Shown here piece by piece: positions 52,447-61,431 of a stretch of DNA of 64,000 bases. Position numbers and translations under genes: made by a program. The notes beneath the pieces were generated by a model, which saw nothing but the letters and a program-made list of their open reading frames with translations, was not told the DNA's origin and ran no database searches. The first letter of the stretch is position 1. Each line of letters opens with the position of its first letter. Origin of the DNA: Gammaproteobacteria bacterium (GTDB taxonomy: Bacteria; Pseudomonadota; Gammaproteobacteria; Legionellales; Legionellaceae); assembly GCA_026399205.1 (NCBI GenBank), contig JAPLRL010000057.1, positions 1-64,000 of the forward strand. Reading direction: 5' to 3'.

Positions 52447-53036
52447 GGGGCACCCCTTTGTTGTTTGATCCACGTTTTTGTGAGGGTGATGAGGTCGAAC
52501 ACGCCATCCCGAGCAAGCACGTCATCCCGAGCGCAGCGAGGGATCTCCACTTGTTGGCACGGTGCCACTTGGGGGGAGGTCCCTCGCTGCGCTCGGGATG
52601 ACGTACTCACTGGTGATGACATCGAAGTCATTGTCCTCTGATAAAGCGCAACCGTTAAATAAAATGCCACAGGGCTAAAGTCGATTTTTTTGCCGGTTTG
52701 GTTTAAAAACTCAATCCAGGCTTGGCCATGGAGCTCAGCAACTTGCTCACGAGGATAATAAAGTAACGCGACGCGTTTTAATAATGCATTGATGAGGGTA
52801 CAGGTTTCTGCGAGTTGGCCGTCATTGACGTAGTCTTGATGATAACGCTCGAGGAGACGTAATGCTTCTCGTTTAGGACGCGTTTCACGATGGTAGCGTC
52901 TAACGCGATAAGCGATATACAGCAGGCAGGTCAAGAGTACACAGGCTAAGACCATCCAGCCTGGCGCAGGGGGCCATGCTTTAATTGGCGAAGGGAGATG
53001 GATGTCTTTGAGCGAAGCTAAAGGATCAGCGGCCAT
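52434..53036 (-). CDS. DUF4381 protein with in-frame repeat insertion
   Basis: The 200-residue inner-membrane protein starts DPLASLKDIHLPSPIKAWPP, has one helix (about 28-45), and a conserved soluble part to ALYQRT (about 137). It then contains about 40 residues translated from a family C palindrome (SSRAQRGTSPQVAPCQQ.. IPRCARDDV) before the family-like end LTLTKTWIKQQ-type helix resumes. DUF4381 members are about 160 residues, consistent with an insertion. It lies between DUF58 and batA as usual, overlapping both. Confidence 0.83.
   Translation of the reverse strand: MAADPLASLKDIHLPSPIKAWPPAPGWMVLACVLLTCLLYIAYRVRRYHRETRPKREALRLLERYHQDYVNDGQLAETCTLINALLKRVALLYYPREQVAELHGQAWIEFLNQTGKKIDFSPVAFYLTVALYQRTMTSMSSPVSTSSRAQRGTSPQVAPCQQVEIPRCARDDVLARDGVFDLITLTKTWIKQQRGAPCST
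52518..52604. repeat. Family C palindrome in the DUF4381 gene
   Basis: CACGTCATCCCGAGCGCAGC..GCTGCGCTCGGGATGACGT forms a long hairpin. A partial GCCATCCCGAGCAAG (52503-52517) precedes it. The frame of the gene stays open through it. Confidence 0.9.
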
Positions 53037-53943
53037 GGCTTCTCCAGGGGAATATCTGTGACAAGTTGGATGTGAAGTCTTGTTCGGTGGTGATTTGTGA
53101 ATACAATAAGCCGAGTTGTTGGCAGTGTTGTTTAAGCGCTAAGTGCCGTTGTGACCAGTATGCTGCGTAGGTTTGGGTAACCGCGGGATCAAAGCCATCG
53201 AGGAGTAGGGTGTCTTGATGATTGGTGAAAGGGCAATATCCTGACGGGGGAAGCTGTTGTTCTATGGGGTCACACACATGAACCATAGAGACGTCATTAT
53301 GTTGACGTAAGTGGGTCAGGTGTTGATCACAGTCTTTATTGAGCGCATAAAAATCGCTGATAAAAATAATAAAACTACCTGGTGTATTGACGCGCCGCAC
53401 ACGGAGTAACACCTCACTGAGTGGCTTTGCTTTGGGTCGATTTGAGGCCTGCGGCGATTGGGTGTATAGCGCGAGCTGACCGAGTAACCTCATGAGGGTT
53501 GCGTGGTGTGCTCTGGGTGGAAATTCATGGTGTTGTTGATTTGAAAACAAGAGTCCACCGACTTTATCCCCTTGATGAATCGCTCGCCAAGCCAATAAAG
53601 CGGTTAATTTTGCCGCTAGCACGGATTTAAACGCAACCCGGGTTCCAAAATACATTGACGGATTAAAGTCGGTGATCAATAAAACTGGGCGCTCACGTTC
53701 TTCGTGATACAGTTTGACATGGGGGCGTCCGGTTCTTGCGGTGACACGCCACTCCATATGGCGAATTTCATCTCCGGCTTGATAATTACGAACTTCCGCA
53801 AACTCCATCCCGCGGCCTTTGGGTTTGGATTGGTAAGTCCCTGGCGTTCTTGAGCGTGCATGCAGGGGCAGTTTGGTTGCCGCATCTGCAAACCGCCTGA
53901 GTTCGATGAGTTCATCAATGGACGCAGTGACACCATCGGGCAT
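53026..53943 (-). CDS. DUF58 protein of the MoxR/Bat operon
   Basis: The 305-residue cytoplasmic protein has the DUF58 hallmark region GRGMEFAEVRNYQAGDEIRH and MEWRVTARTGRPHVKLYHEE (about 44-85), followed by a degenerate VWA-like fold (PVLLITDFNPSMYFG). It normally acts with the MoxR ATPase next to it. It overlaps DUF4381 by 11 bases and follows moxR by 14. Confidence 0.92.
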   Translation of the reverse strand: MPDGVTASIDELIELRRFADAATKLPLHARSRTPGTYQSKPKGRGMEFAEVRNYQAGDEIRHMEWRVTARTGRPHVKLYHEERERPVLLITDFNPSMYFGTRVAFKSVLAAKLTALLAWRAIHQGDKVGGLLFSNQQHHEFPPRAHHATLMRLLGQLALYTQSPQASNRPKAKPLSEVLLRVRRVNTPGSFIIFISDFYALNKDCDQHLTHLRQHNDVSMVHVCDPIEQQLPPSGYCPFTNHQDTLLLDGFDPAVTQTYAAYWSQRHLALKQHCQQLGLLYSQITTEQDFTSNLSQIFPWRSHGR

Positions 53944-53957
53944 GGGTATAATCTCCC

Positions 53958-54953
53958 CTATGGAATGGCAACATGGTGTAACAGTTTTTGGATGAAGTCA
54001 TCGCTGTCTATGCCTTCTGCTTCGGCTTCAAACGTGAGTAACACGCGGTGTCTTAAGACATCGTGCGCAATCATATGGATGTCTTCAGGGGTGACGTAAT
54101 CACGTCCAGATAGCCATGCTTGTGCTTTTGCGCAGCGGTCAAGGGCGACGGTTGCGCGCGGGCTTGCTCCAAATCGTAACCAGCGAGCCAGGTCTTTGTG
54201 ATAGGGCTCAGGGTGACGCGTGGCGATGATAATATCAACGATATATTGCTCTAAAGCGTCACTGGTATGGACCTGCAAGACTTCTTGTCTAGCATCAAAG
54301 AGCGCACGTTGCGGTAAATGGGGTAAGGGATCTTGTTTTAGCGTTTTTTTCCCAATGGCTTCTTCTCTGACCAACGATAAAATTTGGCGTTCGACTTGGT
54401 TATCAGGGTAGGCGACTTTAACATACAACAAAAATCGATCGAGTTGTGCCTCTGGCAAGGGGTAAGTGCCTTCTTGCTCAATGGGATTTTGGGTTGCCAT
54501 GACAAGAAAGAGCTCTGGGAGCGGATAGGTCTTTCTGCCCATGGTGACTTGTCGTTCACCCATCGCCTCTAACAACGCAGATTGCACTTTTGCTGGGGCT
54601 CGGTTGATTTCATCAGCGAGCACTAAGTGATGAAAAATAGGCCCAGGTTGGAACACAAAGGTACCGGTTTCAGGATGGTACACATCTGTTCCTGTTAAAT
54701 CGCCAGGAAGCAAATCGGGGGTGAATTGAATACGATGAAAATCACCTTCAATGAGCGTTGCGAGCGCTTTAACCGCACGGGTTTTAGCCAAACCTGGAGC
54801 GCCTTCAACCAACAAGTGGCCATCAGCAAGTAAGGCGATCAGTAGCCTATCAATCAGGCCTGCTTGACCCAAAATTTGTTGATTTAAATGCGATCGCAGT
54901 GTGGCAAATTGAGGGTGTAATGACGCATGAGATGTTTTAGTTGTATGTTTCAT
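53958..54953 (-). CDS. MoxR-family AAA+ ATPase
   Basis: The 331-residue chaperone-like ATPase has Walker A LVEGAPGLAKTRAVKALA (about 48-66), Walker B HHLVLADEINRAPAKVQ, sensor 1 LVMATQNPIEQEGTYPLPEA and sensor 2 in RFGASPRATVALDRCA. It starts the seven-gene operon moxR-DUF58-DUF4381-batA-batB-TPR-batD. In other bacteria such operons support envelope or oxygen-stress tolerance. The upstream 266 bases contain a family E element and no clear promoter. Confidence 0.95.
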   Translation of the reverse strand: MKHTTKTSHASLHPQFATLRSHLNQQILGQAGLIDRLLIALLADGHLLVEGAPGLAKTRAVKALATLIEGDFHRIQFTPDLLPGDLTGTDVYHPETGTFVFQPGPIFHHLVLADEINRAPAKVQSALLEAMGERQVTMGRKTYPLPELFLVMATQNPIEQEGTYPLPEAQLDRFLLYVKVAYPDNQVERQILSLVREEAIGKKTLKQDPLPHLPQRALFDARQEVLQVHTSDALEQYIVDIIIATRHPEPYHKDLARWLRFGASPRATVALDRCAKAQAWLSGRDYVTPEDIHMIAHDVLRHRVLLTFEAEAEGIDSDDFIQKLLHHVAIP

Positions 54954-55067
54954 GAACTATTCCATCAGTTAAATATTCTGTGCGGTGCTTATTATGTTTT
55001 GGTGAATGGGGTAGGTCAAGAGGGGATTGGTAGAAATGCGATGATTTTTATCGCATACTAGCAAGTA

Positions 55068-55187
55068 ATGTCCTTAACTTTTTTCTATACTCCGATCTAT
55101 CCCCTCCCCCGCGAAGAACATTAACATATTGTTCAAACTTATAGCGCGGGAGAGGGGGTATTCGAGCATAAAAAACGTCAGGGACAT
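55068..55187. repeat. Family E palindromic element (copy 4, short form)
   Basis: ATGTCCTTAACTTTTTTCTA..CCCCTCCCCCGCG and CGCGGGAGAGGGGG..AAAAAACGTCAGGGACAT. It lacks the central GGGGAGGGTTGGGGAGG block present in the other copies. It lies between the divergent moxR and CNNM/CBS genes. Confidence 0.85.
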
Positions 55188-55219
55188 GACCTAATCATCT
55201 GGGTACAGGGGAGTACAAC

Positions 55220-56458
55220 GTGATACTGATTTTATGTCTGGTGCTATTGTTTTTAGTGATCCTGGCTGGCTTTTTTTCCGCAGCTGAAATCAGCGTGATG
55301 TCATTAAACAAATACCGTTTACGCCATTTGGTGAAACAACACCATAAACAAGCCATGCGTGTCAGCCGCTTATTAGCGAGACCCGATTATTTTTTAAGTG
55401 TGGTGCTTATTGGCAACACGTTGTTAAACATTATTTCATCCACAATTGCCACCTTGATCGGTCAATATTTGTATGGAGAGTGGGGGGTGGTTTGTGCGAC
55501 GGTGTTATTGACGCTGTTTATCTTGGTTTACGCCGAAATGATGCCAAAAACACTAGGTGCTCTTTATTCACAACATATTGCATTTAAACTATCTTGGCTG
55601 TTGGTGTGCTTTGAAACTTTGTTTGCACCGCTCGTGTGGTTCATTACTGGCATTAATAATCGCACATTAGCCTTGTTGGGTATCTCATTAGATACGGTTC
55701 CTAAAGAGACGTTGTCTGGCGAAGAGTTACGTACGGTCGTTTTAGAGGCGGGTGGCGTCTTGCCTGTTGAGCACAAAAGTATGGTCATCAGTTTACTTGA
55801 TTTAGAAAAAGCCAGCGTAGAAGACATCATGGTCCCTAAGGCTGAGCTGGTGGGGCTAGATATAAGCGAATCTTGGCACACGGTCTTGACTCAATTAAAA
55901 ACCGCACAGCATACCCGGTTACCCTTATACCAAGGCAGCATTGAGCACTTGGTCGGTGTGGTCCATGTGCGCGATATTTTACACTTGGCCGTAGATGATG
56001 ATCTCGTGTTAGACGAATTACTTGCGGTTGCCGAGGCCCCCTATTTTATTCCTGAAGCCACCCCATTAAGCGTACAGATACTGCATTTTAGAACCTTAAA
56101 AAAACGCAGTGCATTTGTGGTCGATGAATATGGTGAACTTCAAGGGTTAGTCACCATGGAAGATATTCTTGAAGAAGTGGTGGGAGAATTTACTACGGAC
56201 ATTTCAGCCATGAGTCGCGATTTGGTTCCGCAATCAGACGGGACCTATTTGATTGATGGCAGTATCACCATTCGAGAGCTGAATCGTTCATTAGGGTGGC
56301 AATTGCCGTTGATTGGGCCAAGAACCTTGAGTGGGTTGATTATTGAAACCTTAGGCTATATCCCTCCGCCAGAATGCTGTTTGAAAATTGATGCACATCA
56401 TTTTGAGATATTAAAGGTGCAGGATAATTTAATTCGGACGTTACGGGTGTGGATTTAA
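55220..56458 (+). CDS. CNNM/CBS-domain membrane protein (CorB/YfjD-like)
   Basis: The 412-residue protein has a CNNM transmembrane domain (FFSAAEISVMSLNKYRLRHL; NTLLNIISSTIATLI; EMMPKTLGALYS), two CBS domains (VEDIMVPKAELVGLDI and PLSVQILHFRTLKKRSAFVV), and a C-terminal CorC_HlyC domain. Members take part in magnesium or cobalt transport. GTG start at 55220 with GGGGAG upstream. It is convergent with recR and overlaps its stop codon by 4 bases. Confidence 0.92.
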   Translation: MILILCLVLLFLVILAGFFSAAEISVMSLNKYRLRHLVKQHHKQAMRVSRLLARPDYFLSVVLIGNTLLNIISSTIATLIGQYLYGEWGVVCATVLLTLFILVYAEMMPKTLGALYSQHIAFKLSWLLVCFETLFAPLVWFITGINNRTLALLGISLDTVPKETLSGEELRTVVLEAGGVLPVEHKSMVISLLDLEKASVEDIMVPKAELVGLDISESWHTVLTQLKTAQHTRLPLYQGSIEHLVGVVHVRDILHLAVDDDLVLDELLAVAEAPYFIPEATPLSVQILHFRTLKKRSAFVVDEYGELQGLVTMEDILEEVVGEFTTDISAMSRDLVPQSDGTYLIDGSITIRELNRSLGWQLPLIGPRTLSGLIIETLGYIPPPECCLKIDAHHFEILKVQDNLIRTLRVWI

Positions 56459-57054
56459 ACGATTTTCGCACGATGCTGCAATGCACTACTAATCGTAAAC
56501 CCATCTAATAACGCCAGTTCCCCCCCAAGCGGGATCCCATGAGCCAACTGACTGAGCTCTATATTCAGGGGTTCTAAAAGAGATTGAATACAATGTAGCG
56601 TGGTTTGTCCTTCAACGGTGGGGCTTAATGCAAAAATAACTTCGTGAATGGCGTCTTCTTGCACGCGTTGCGCCAGGCGATGGAGCCCGAGTTCAGCAGG
56701 GCCAATGCCATCTAGCGGGGAGATTTTTCCCATTAACACATAATAATGACCTTTGTAGGCGCCGCTTTGTTCAATGGCGAGTAGATCAAGCGGTGTTTCT
56801 GTGATGCATAACAGCGTGTGATCGCGAGTGGAATCAATACATCGTTGACAACGGGGTGTTTCCGTATAGGTATTACAGCGAGTGCATTGTTGAATGGTGT
56901 CTAAGGTTTGTTTTAGCGTGTCTGCAAGGTGGTGACTGCGCTCACGGGTTTGCAGTAAATGATAAGCCAAGCGCTCTGCTGACCGTGGTCCAACACCGGG
57001 TAGCGCGCGCAAGGCATAAATGAGTTGAGATAATAGCGGAATAGGTGTCGCCAT
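56455..57054 (-). CDS. recR: Recombination protein RecR
   Basis: The 199-residue protein works with RecF and RecO to load RecA. It shows the helix-hairpin-helix ALPGVGPRSAERLAYHLL, the Cys4 zinc finger CTRCNTYTETPRCQRC and the Toprim domain LLCITETPLDLLAIEQSG with GPAELGLHRLAQRV. It lies 6 bases after ybaB; the usual dnaX upstream is absent here. Confidence 0.97.
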   Translation of the reverse strand: MATPIPLLSQLIYALRALPGVGPRSAERLAYHLLQTRERSHHLADTLKQTLDTIQQCTRCNTYTETPRCQRCIDSTRDHTLLCITETPLDLLAIEQSGAYKGHYYVLMGKISPLDGIGPAELGLHRLAQRVQEDAIHEVIFALSPTVEGQTTLHCIQSLLEPLNIELSQLAHGIPLGGELALLDGFTISSALQHRAKIV

Positions 57055-57060
57055 GTATAG

Positions 57061-57405
57061 TTAACCTTTGTCTGAACTGTCATCTAGGAATGAATCTGGG
57101 AGATTTAAGCCAGCTGTTAATTCATTGATTTTTTTCTGAGATTCTTTTTCTACTTTTTGAACAGCATCGTTGAATGCGGCTGCAACCATTTCACCTACAA
57201 TTTCAGATCCTTCTTCTAACAAAGAGGGATGAATGATTACTTTTTTCACATCATGTTTGCCAGACATATGGACTTCAACCATGCCTGCACCGGATTTTCC
57301 AACAGCTGCGAGTTCTGTGAGCTGTTTTTGTGCAATTTTCATGCGTTCTTGCATTTTTTCTGCTTCTTTCATGAGGTGGTCGATGTTTAGATTATTTGAG
57401 CTCAT
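57061..57405 (-). CDS. ybaB: YbaB/EbfC nucleoid-associated protein
   Basis: The 114-residue DNA-binding dimer shows MKEAEKMQERMKIAQKQLTE, the GAGMVEVHMSGKHDVKKVII strand pair and MVAAAFNDAVQKVEKESQKK. It is normally in a dnaX-ybaB-recR operon; here only ybaB-recR remain, with a family C repeat immediately upstream where dnaX would be. Confidence 0.95.
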   Translation of the reverse strand: MSSNNLNIDHLMKEAEKMQERMKIAQKQLTELAAVGKSGAGMVEVHMSGKHDVKKVIIHPSLLEEGSEIVGEMVAAAFNDAVQKVEKESQKKINELTAGLNLPDSFLDDSSDKG

Positions 57406-57468
57406 TTCATTTCTCTCAGTTAGGGTTTATAAACAATTTATTCTATCATGAATTAAAATTAAAAAAAC

Positions 57469-57582
57469 GTAACTCCCCACGTCATCCTGAGCGCCAGCGA
57501 AGGATCTCCTGCTAATTAGCACATTGCTGGCTAGGGGAGATCCTTCGCTGGCGCTCAGGATGACGTGTACCTGGGTAGTTAC
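57469..57582. repeat. Family C palindrome (copy 6, full length)
   Basis: GTAACTCCCCACGTCATCCT..GTGTACCTGGGTAGTTAC, 114 bases, between the divergent ybaB and proC. It is nearly identical to the reverse complement of 35448-35561. Confidence 0.93.
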
Positions 57583-57600
57583 AAAAAAACGGAGAACCCC

Positions 57601-58392
57601 ATGAAACTCAGTGTGATTGGTTACGGAAAATTTGCAAAAGCGTTGGTCGCGGGCTGTCGATTACAGCCCGGTTATCAATTTGTTGTTTCTGCACCTTCGC
57701 TGGTGTCTAGCGTGGTTGATGGGCGAATGAGAACAGAAAAAGACAATCGAGTTGCGATTCAAGATGCAGATGTTGTCATTTTATGTGTTAAGCCGGCCCA
57801 AGTTGAGGCGGTGATGGAAGACATTGGTGCACGGTTACCACAGCATAGCGTCCTTGTGTCTGTGGTCACTGGGGTCAGCCTTGCGGCATTGTCACGCTTT
57901 TGCCCCCCTGATTATCCATTGGTGCGGACCATGCCAAATAGCCCTATTGCCATTCAACAAGGGGTGACGGGGTTGTATTGTCTGCCTTCTGTCACTTCCA
58001 CACAAAAAGAGAGGGTCAATGCCATATTTCACGCTTTAGGCCAGACGTATTGGCTTGAGCACGAGGCTGATTTAAACAAAGTGACCGCGTTATCGGGCAG
58101 TGGGCCTGCCTATGTGTTTTTATTTCTAGAGGCTTTGGTCGCAGCCGGCGTTCAATTGGGATTAAATCAAGATCTGGCGAAATCGCTTGCCATAGATACG
58201 CTGGAAGGGAGCGTGGCTTTAGCAAAACAATCTAAACAAAGCTTGGCGCAACTGCGTATGGACGTCACTTCACCGGGTGGCACGACAGCCGCGGCGTTAG
58301 CTGAGTTGTCTGCGGGAAACTTCGCAGAATTAATTAAAAAAGCATTGCAAGCGGCATTCGAGCGTGCTAAAGAATTAAGTAAAACAATTTAG
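57601..58392 (+). CDS. proC: Pyrroline-5-carboxylate reductase
   Basis: The 263-residue enzyme makes proline from pyrroline-5-carboxylate. It has a Rossmann start (KLSVIGYGKFAKALVAG), VILCVKPAQVEAVM, RTMPNSPIAIQQGVTGL, and the signature TALSGSGPAYVFLFLEALVA with VTSPGGTTAAALAEL. The glycine motif is GYGKFA, with one Gly fewer than the usual GxGxMA. ATG 57601 with GGAG 7 bases upstream is preferred to the start at 57565, which lies in the repeat. Confidence 0.94.
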   Translation: MKLSVIGYGKFAKALVAGCRLQPGYQFVVSAPSLVSSVVDGRMRTEKDNRVAIQDADVVILCVKPAQVEAVMEDIGARLPQHSVLVSVVTGVSLAALSRFCPPDYPLVRTMPNSPIAIQQGVTGLYCLPSVTSTQKERVNAIFHALGQTYWLEHEADLNKVTALSGSGPAYVFLFLEALVAAGVQLGLNQDLAKSLAIDTLEGSVALAKQSKQSLAQLRMDVTSPGGTTAAALAELSAGNFAELIKKALQAAFERAKELSKTI

Positions 58393-58402
58393 GAGGAAGA
58401 TG

Positions 58403-58972
58403 ATGCTGTCAGCAATCCTTGGATTATTCCGGTTTTTGTTAGAAATCGCGTTCACAGTGGGGTTATATTTCTTATGGTTTAGGATTGCCGCACGCTATGT
58501 TGGAATCAGCCCCGAACAGCCGATTGCAAAATTTGTGATCCGCTGGACCGACTATCTCATTCAACCGTTGACGCCTATTTTAGGCAAATGGAGCCGTAAT
58601 CGCGTTGAAGTGTCGGCGATCATTGTCGTGTTTTTATTGCATCTCGTGCGATTTTATTTATTTGCTTGGTTAATCGATGAGATTTGGCTCAAGTTTTATA
58701 TTGCGTTGATCGTGACCGTGGGTGATTGCTTTATTTATCCCTTACAATTGCTGTTCTATGCATTTGTGTTACGCGTGGTCATGGGGTGGGTGTCTGTCTC
58801 TGAGAATAATCCTACACAAGAGGTCGTAAAAGCCCTGACAGCGCCGATTATGGCGTATTCAAGAAATTGGGTGCTCCCCATTGATGGGATGGATTTCTTA
58901 CCCTATATTTGGGTTTTATTGTTAAAATGCCTAGCGTTTATTATTGCGATTTCAATGCCGTTTCGGTTGTAG
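58403..58972 (+). CDS. YggT-family membrane protein
   Basis: The 189-residue protein has two YGGT repeats of about 90 residues, each with membrane helices and the motif FVIRWTDYLIQPLTPILGKW (about 45-64) or VVKALTAPIMAYSRNWVLP (about 137-155). AGGAGG lies 6 bases before the second ATG at 58403; the ATG at 58400 is too close. It follows proC by 10 bases, a common arrangement. Function in envelope or osmotic stress is only loosely known. Confidence 0.92.
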   Translation: MLSAILGLFRFLLEIAFTVGLYFLWFRIAARYVGISPEQPIAKFVIRWTDYLIQPLTPILGKWSRNRVEVSAIIVVFLLHLVRFYLFAWLIDEIWLKFYIALIVTVGDCFIYPLQLLFYAFVLRVVMGWVSVSENNPTQEVVKALTAPIMAYSRNWVLPIDGMDFLPYIWVLLLKCLAFIIAISMPFRL

Positions 58973-58994
58973 GTATACCCAATGCTCAATCTAA

Positions 58995-59079
58995 CCGAGC
59001 CGCGACCGTTAGGGAGCGGAAGTTTTATTAGAGAGCGGAACTGTTAAAACTTCCGCTCCCTAACGGTCGCGGCTCGGAT
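58995..59079. repeat. Family B palindrome (copy 3, expanded loop)
   Basis: CCGAGCCGCGACCGTTAGGG..CCCTAACGGTCGCGGCTCGG. The loop is enlarged by a second partial GAGAGCGGAA..TTAAAACTTCCGCTC, so an inner hairpin was duplicated. The rest of 59080-59204 has no gene. Confidence 0.88.
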
Positions 59080-59227
59080 GGTATCGCGTGAAAAGTTGAG
59101 AATTGCGTCGCGGTTGATAAATCCACCAAACTGGTATAACCTTAATCATAAGAGCAGTTTACTGCAATCCATGCAATAAACAAACGCATTGTGAGGGGTG
59201 CCTAGTGGATGATGTTAGCACGCTTTC

Positions 59228-61078
59228 TTGTCACAGTTTTATCGCGATAAATTGCATGAGACGCATGCGTCTGATTTTTTGCATATGCCCCCTGAGCAAC
59301 ACACCTTAGTTAGACATCAATTGGTCGCCACTTTATTTTTAATTCGCCAAGAAGCAGAAGAGCTAAAACTTGCGCGACGTCATAAAGCACTGAGAGCGTG
59401 TGGTAAAGATATTGAACACTGTTTGCGTTTATTACATGTCCTTGGGTTAACGCCTGATATTGAAGAAGAAGAGCCGACGCTTGAGGAACAGTTAGCTTAT
59501 GAGGGTTATTCGGGTCGTCCTGTCAAATACACCGGATTGTTGGCTTATTTAGACATGGCTGCAAAAAAGGATAGCGATAGGGAGCAAGAGTTGAGGGCGC
59601 TGTTGCAAGAGTCTTATGAATTTGCTCGTTTCTTACGGTTAGTCACTAAAAAGCACTCCTATCGATCTCATCTCAAAAAGCTAGAAGAAAAAGTAAAGCA
59701 ATCCCTGACATTGGCGGTGAGCAAGCGGCGGTTATGGTGGGCATGGGGGAGAAACCTGTGGTCATCGGTCATTAAGCTATTCAATCAATGGAGTCTGACC
59801 TCGGAGCATGCGGGAAATCTGCAGGCGTCTCTCAATACGGTTGGGCCTGTGATGGGATGCTTTTCTTGGGCACTATTTAGTCTACGGGCGGGCGTGGAAA
59901 TCGGTGAATCGGTCCGTGAGGCGATGAAACAATCAGCGTATTCTGCAGCACAAGATGGTGATGAGAAACACTCATTTTTACAGTTTTTTGGTCAGCAATT
60001 ATGGCGTCGTAAATTTATTCTCATGAACGATGTATTGAATGGCAGCGTGAATGCAATGGTGTATTTTTGGTTACGTGATCCTCAGAATGTTGAACCCTTT
60101 TCAACGCAGTTAGGGTTGATCGGTGGGATATGTATTCTCGGGGTATTTGTGCTGGAAATATTGCTTGCTGTTTGGCAATATTTGGAGACGCAAAAAAAGC
60201 ATCACACGCTGATGCGGCGTTTAAATGAAGAGGAAGCTCAGATCAAGCGAGCATTGTTGACCTATGTTAATGAGGATCAGTTAGATAGCTTACTGCAAAC
60301 GATAGAGCAAGGGGATTTTATCAATGACACTCACATCCACTATGAGCAAATCATGGCATTGGTTGCAAGATGGAAATCAATCAAAGGGGAAAGAGACAAA
60401 GCAGAAATAGAGGGGGGTATTCAAGAAAGAAAACTGCTGAATGTGTTGGTGAGTCGATTTGCAATGACGATAGGATTTGTGGCCATGAATGCGTTTTATA
60501 TCTCAGGGTTACCTGTCTTGGCGGAGCTTGGCATGATGATAGCGGGTGCGGGCATTTGTTTTATTGGAACCATTATTTTTAATTGTGTGAATACGGCGAT
60601 CGATCGCTCGAAACTGCACGCCTCAATGGATGTGAAGTTACAGCAAGCGCGCGGACTTCTCGATCAATTTTCGCAAACAGAATCGAGATGCGAACAAAAA
60701 AGCATCTATTTACAAATGCGCTTTATATTAGCTAAACGAGCCAATGATCTAGAGTGGTCAACCTACCATTTAAAATGCCTGCCATTACACACATTGATTG
60801 ATGTGTTGGTCCCCGTTATTTTTTTTATGAGCCTGCATTTTATGGCGCTAGGGCCTGCAATTGCTGTCCTGGCAAGTTGTGTTGTATTAGCTTGTGCGGC
60901 TAAATATTTAATGAAACGCCTGCAACCGCCAATGATACATGATGATCGGTTTTTCCCAAAAGAGGAATCAGAAAGGCGAGATCTTGACCAGGAATTGGAT
61001 GCGTTTATAGACAACCCAAAGTTAACGTTAGATATATTAGGATTGACGAAAAACTTGGGGCCGAAGTTACGGTATTAA
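59228..61078 (+). CDS. Multi-pass membrane protein, unknown (paralogue of 61432)
   Basis: The 616-residue protein has an N-terminal helical region (FYRDKLHETHASDF..), a conserved RRLWWAWGRNLWSS block (about 168-181), and hydrophobic segments near 205-225, 270-285, 295-320, 410-470 and 520-560. The C-terminus carries DDRFFPKEES and a polar tail. The paralogue at 61432 shares each block. The listed start is TTG at 59228. A good GAGGGG site at 59193 points instead to GTG 59205 in another frame, so an N-terminal frameshift is possible. Function unknown; host-membrane effectors of related bacteria often look like this. Confidence 0.72.
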   Translation: MSQFYRDKLHETHASDFLHMPPEQHTLVRHQLVATLFLIRQEAEELKLARRHKALRACGKDIEHCLRLLHVLGLTPDIEEEEPTLEEQLAYEGYSGRPVKYTGLLAYLDMAAKKDSDREQELRALLQESYEFARFLRLVTKKHSYRSHLKKLEEKVKQSLTLAVSKRRLWWAWGRNLWSSVIKLFNQWSLTSEHAGNLQASLNTVGPVMGCFSWALFSLRAGVEIGESVREAMKQSAYSAAQDGDEKHSFLQFFGQQLWRRKFILMNDVLNGSVNAMVYFWLRDPQNVEPFSTQLGLIGGICILGVFVLEILLAVWQYLETQKKHHTLMRRLNEEEAQIKRALLTYVNEDQLDSLLQTIEQGDFINDTHIHYEQIMALVARWKSIKGERDKAEIEGGIQERKLLNVLVSRFAMTIGFVAMNAFYISGLPVLAELGMMIAGAGICFIGTIIFNCVNTAIDRSKLHASMDVKLQQARGLLDQFSQTESRCEQKSIYLQMRFILAKRANDLEWSTYHLKCLPLHTLIDVLVPVIFFMSLHFMALGPAIAVLASCVVLACAAKYLMKRLQPPMIHDDRFFPKEESERRDLDQELDAFIDNPKLTLDILGLTKNLGPKLRY

Positions 61079-61090
61079 GTGGAGTCCCAG

Positions 61091-61335
61091 TGTTTTTATA
61101 CACGCCGATCAGTCCCCTCTCCCGCGGAAGAAACCCTTTTAAGACCCATATGGTGAGCGCGGGGGAGGGTTAGGGAGGGGGTTTACAAGATTTTACCCCC
61201 TCCCCAACCCTCCCCCGCGTTCAAGAAAGAATCTCCATAAAGGTTCATAGCGCGGGAGAGGGGGCGGATGGGAGTAAAACTAAAAATGTGTGCATAGATT
61301 AGGGTTAGAGAGGGGGTATTTGAGCGTAAAATATA
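61091..61335. repeat. Family E palindromic element (copy 5, with extra half)
   Basis: CCCCTCTCCCGCGG..GCGCGGGGGAGGGTTAGGGA and CCCCTCCCCAACCCTCCCCC..GCGCGGGAGAGGGGGCGGAT. A further partial unit TTAGGGTTAGAGAGGGGGTA (61299-61318) follows. It fills most of the 353-base gap between the two membrane paralogues. Confidence 0.82.
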
Positions 61336-61431
61336 TTTGACTTTTACCTTGATACTATGGTATAAATTAGTACATAATGACACTAATAGACCAAAAATAA
61401 CACTCGATCTTTAAACGTAGGGGGACGCAAT

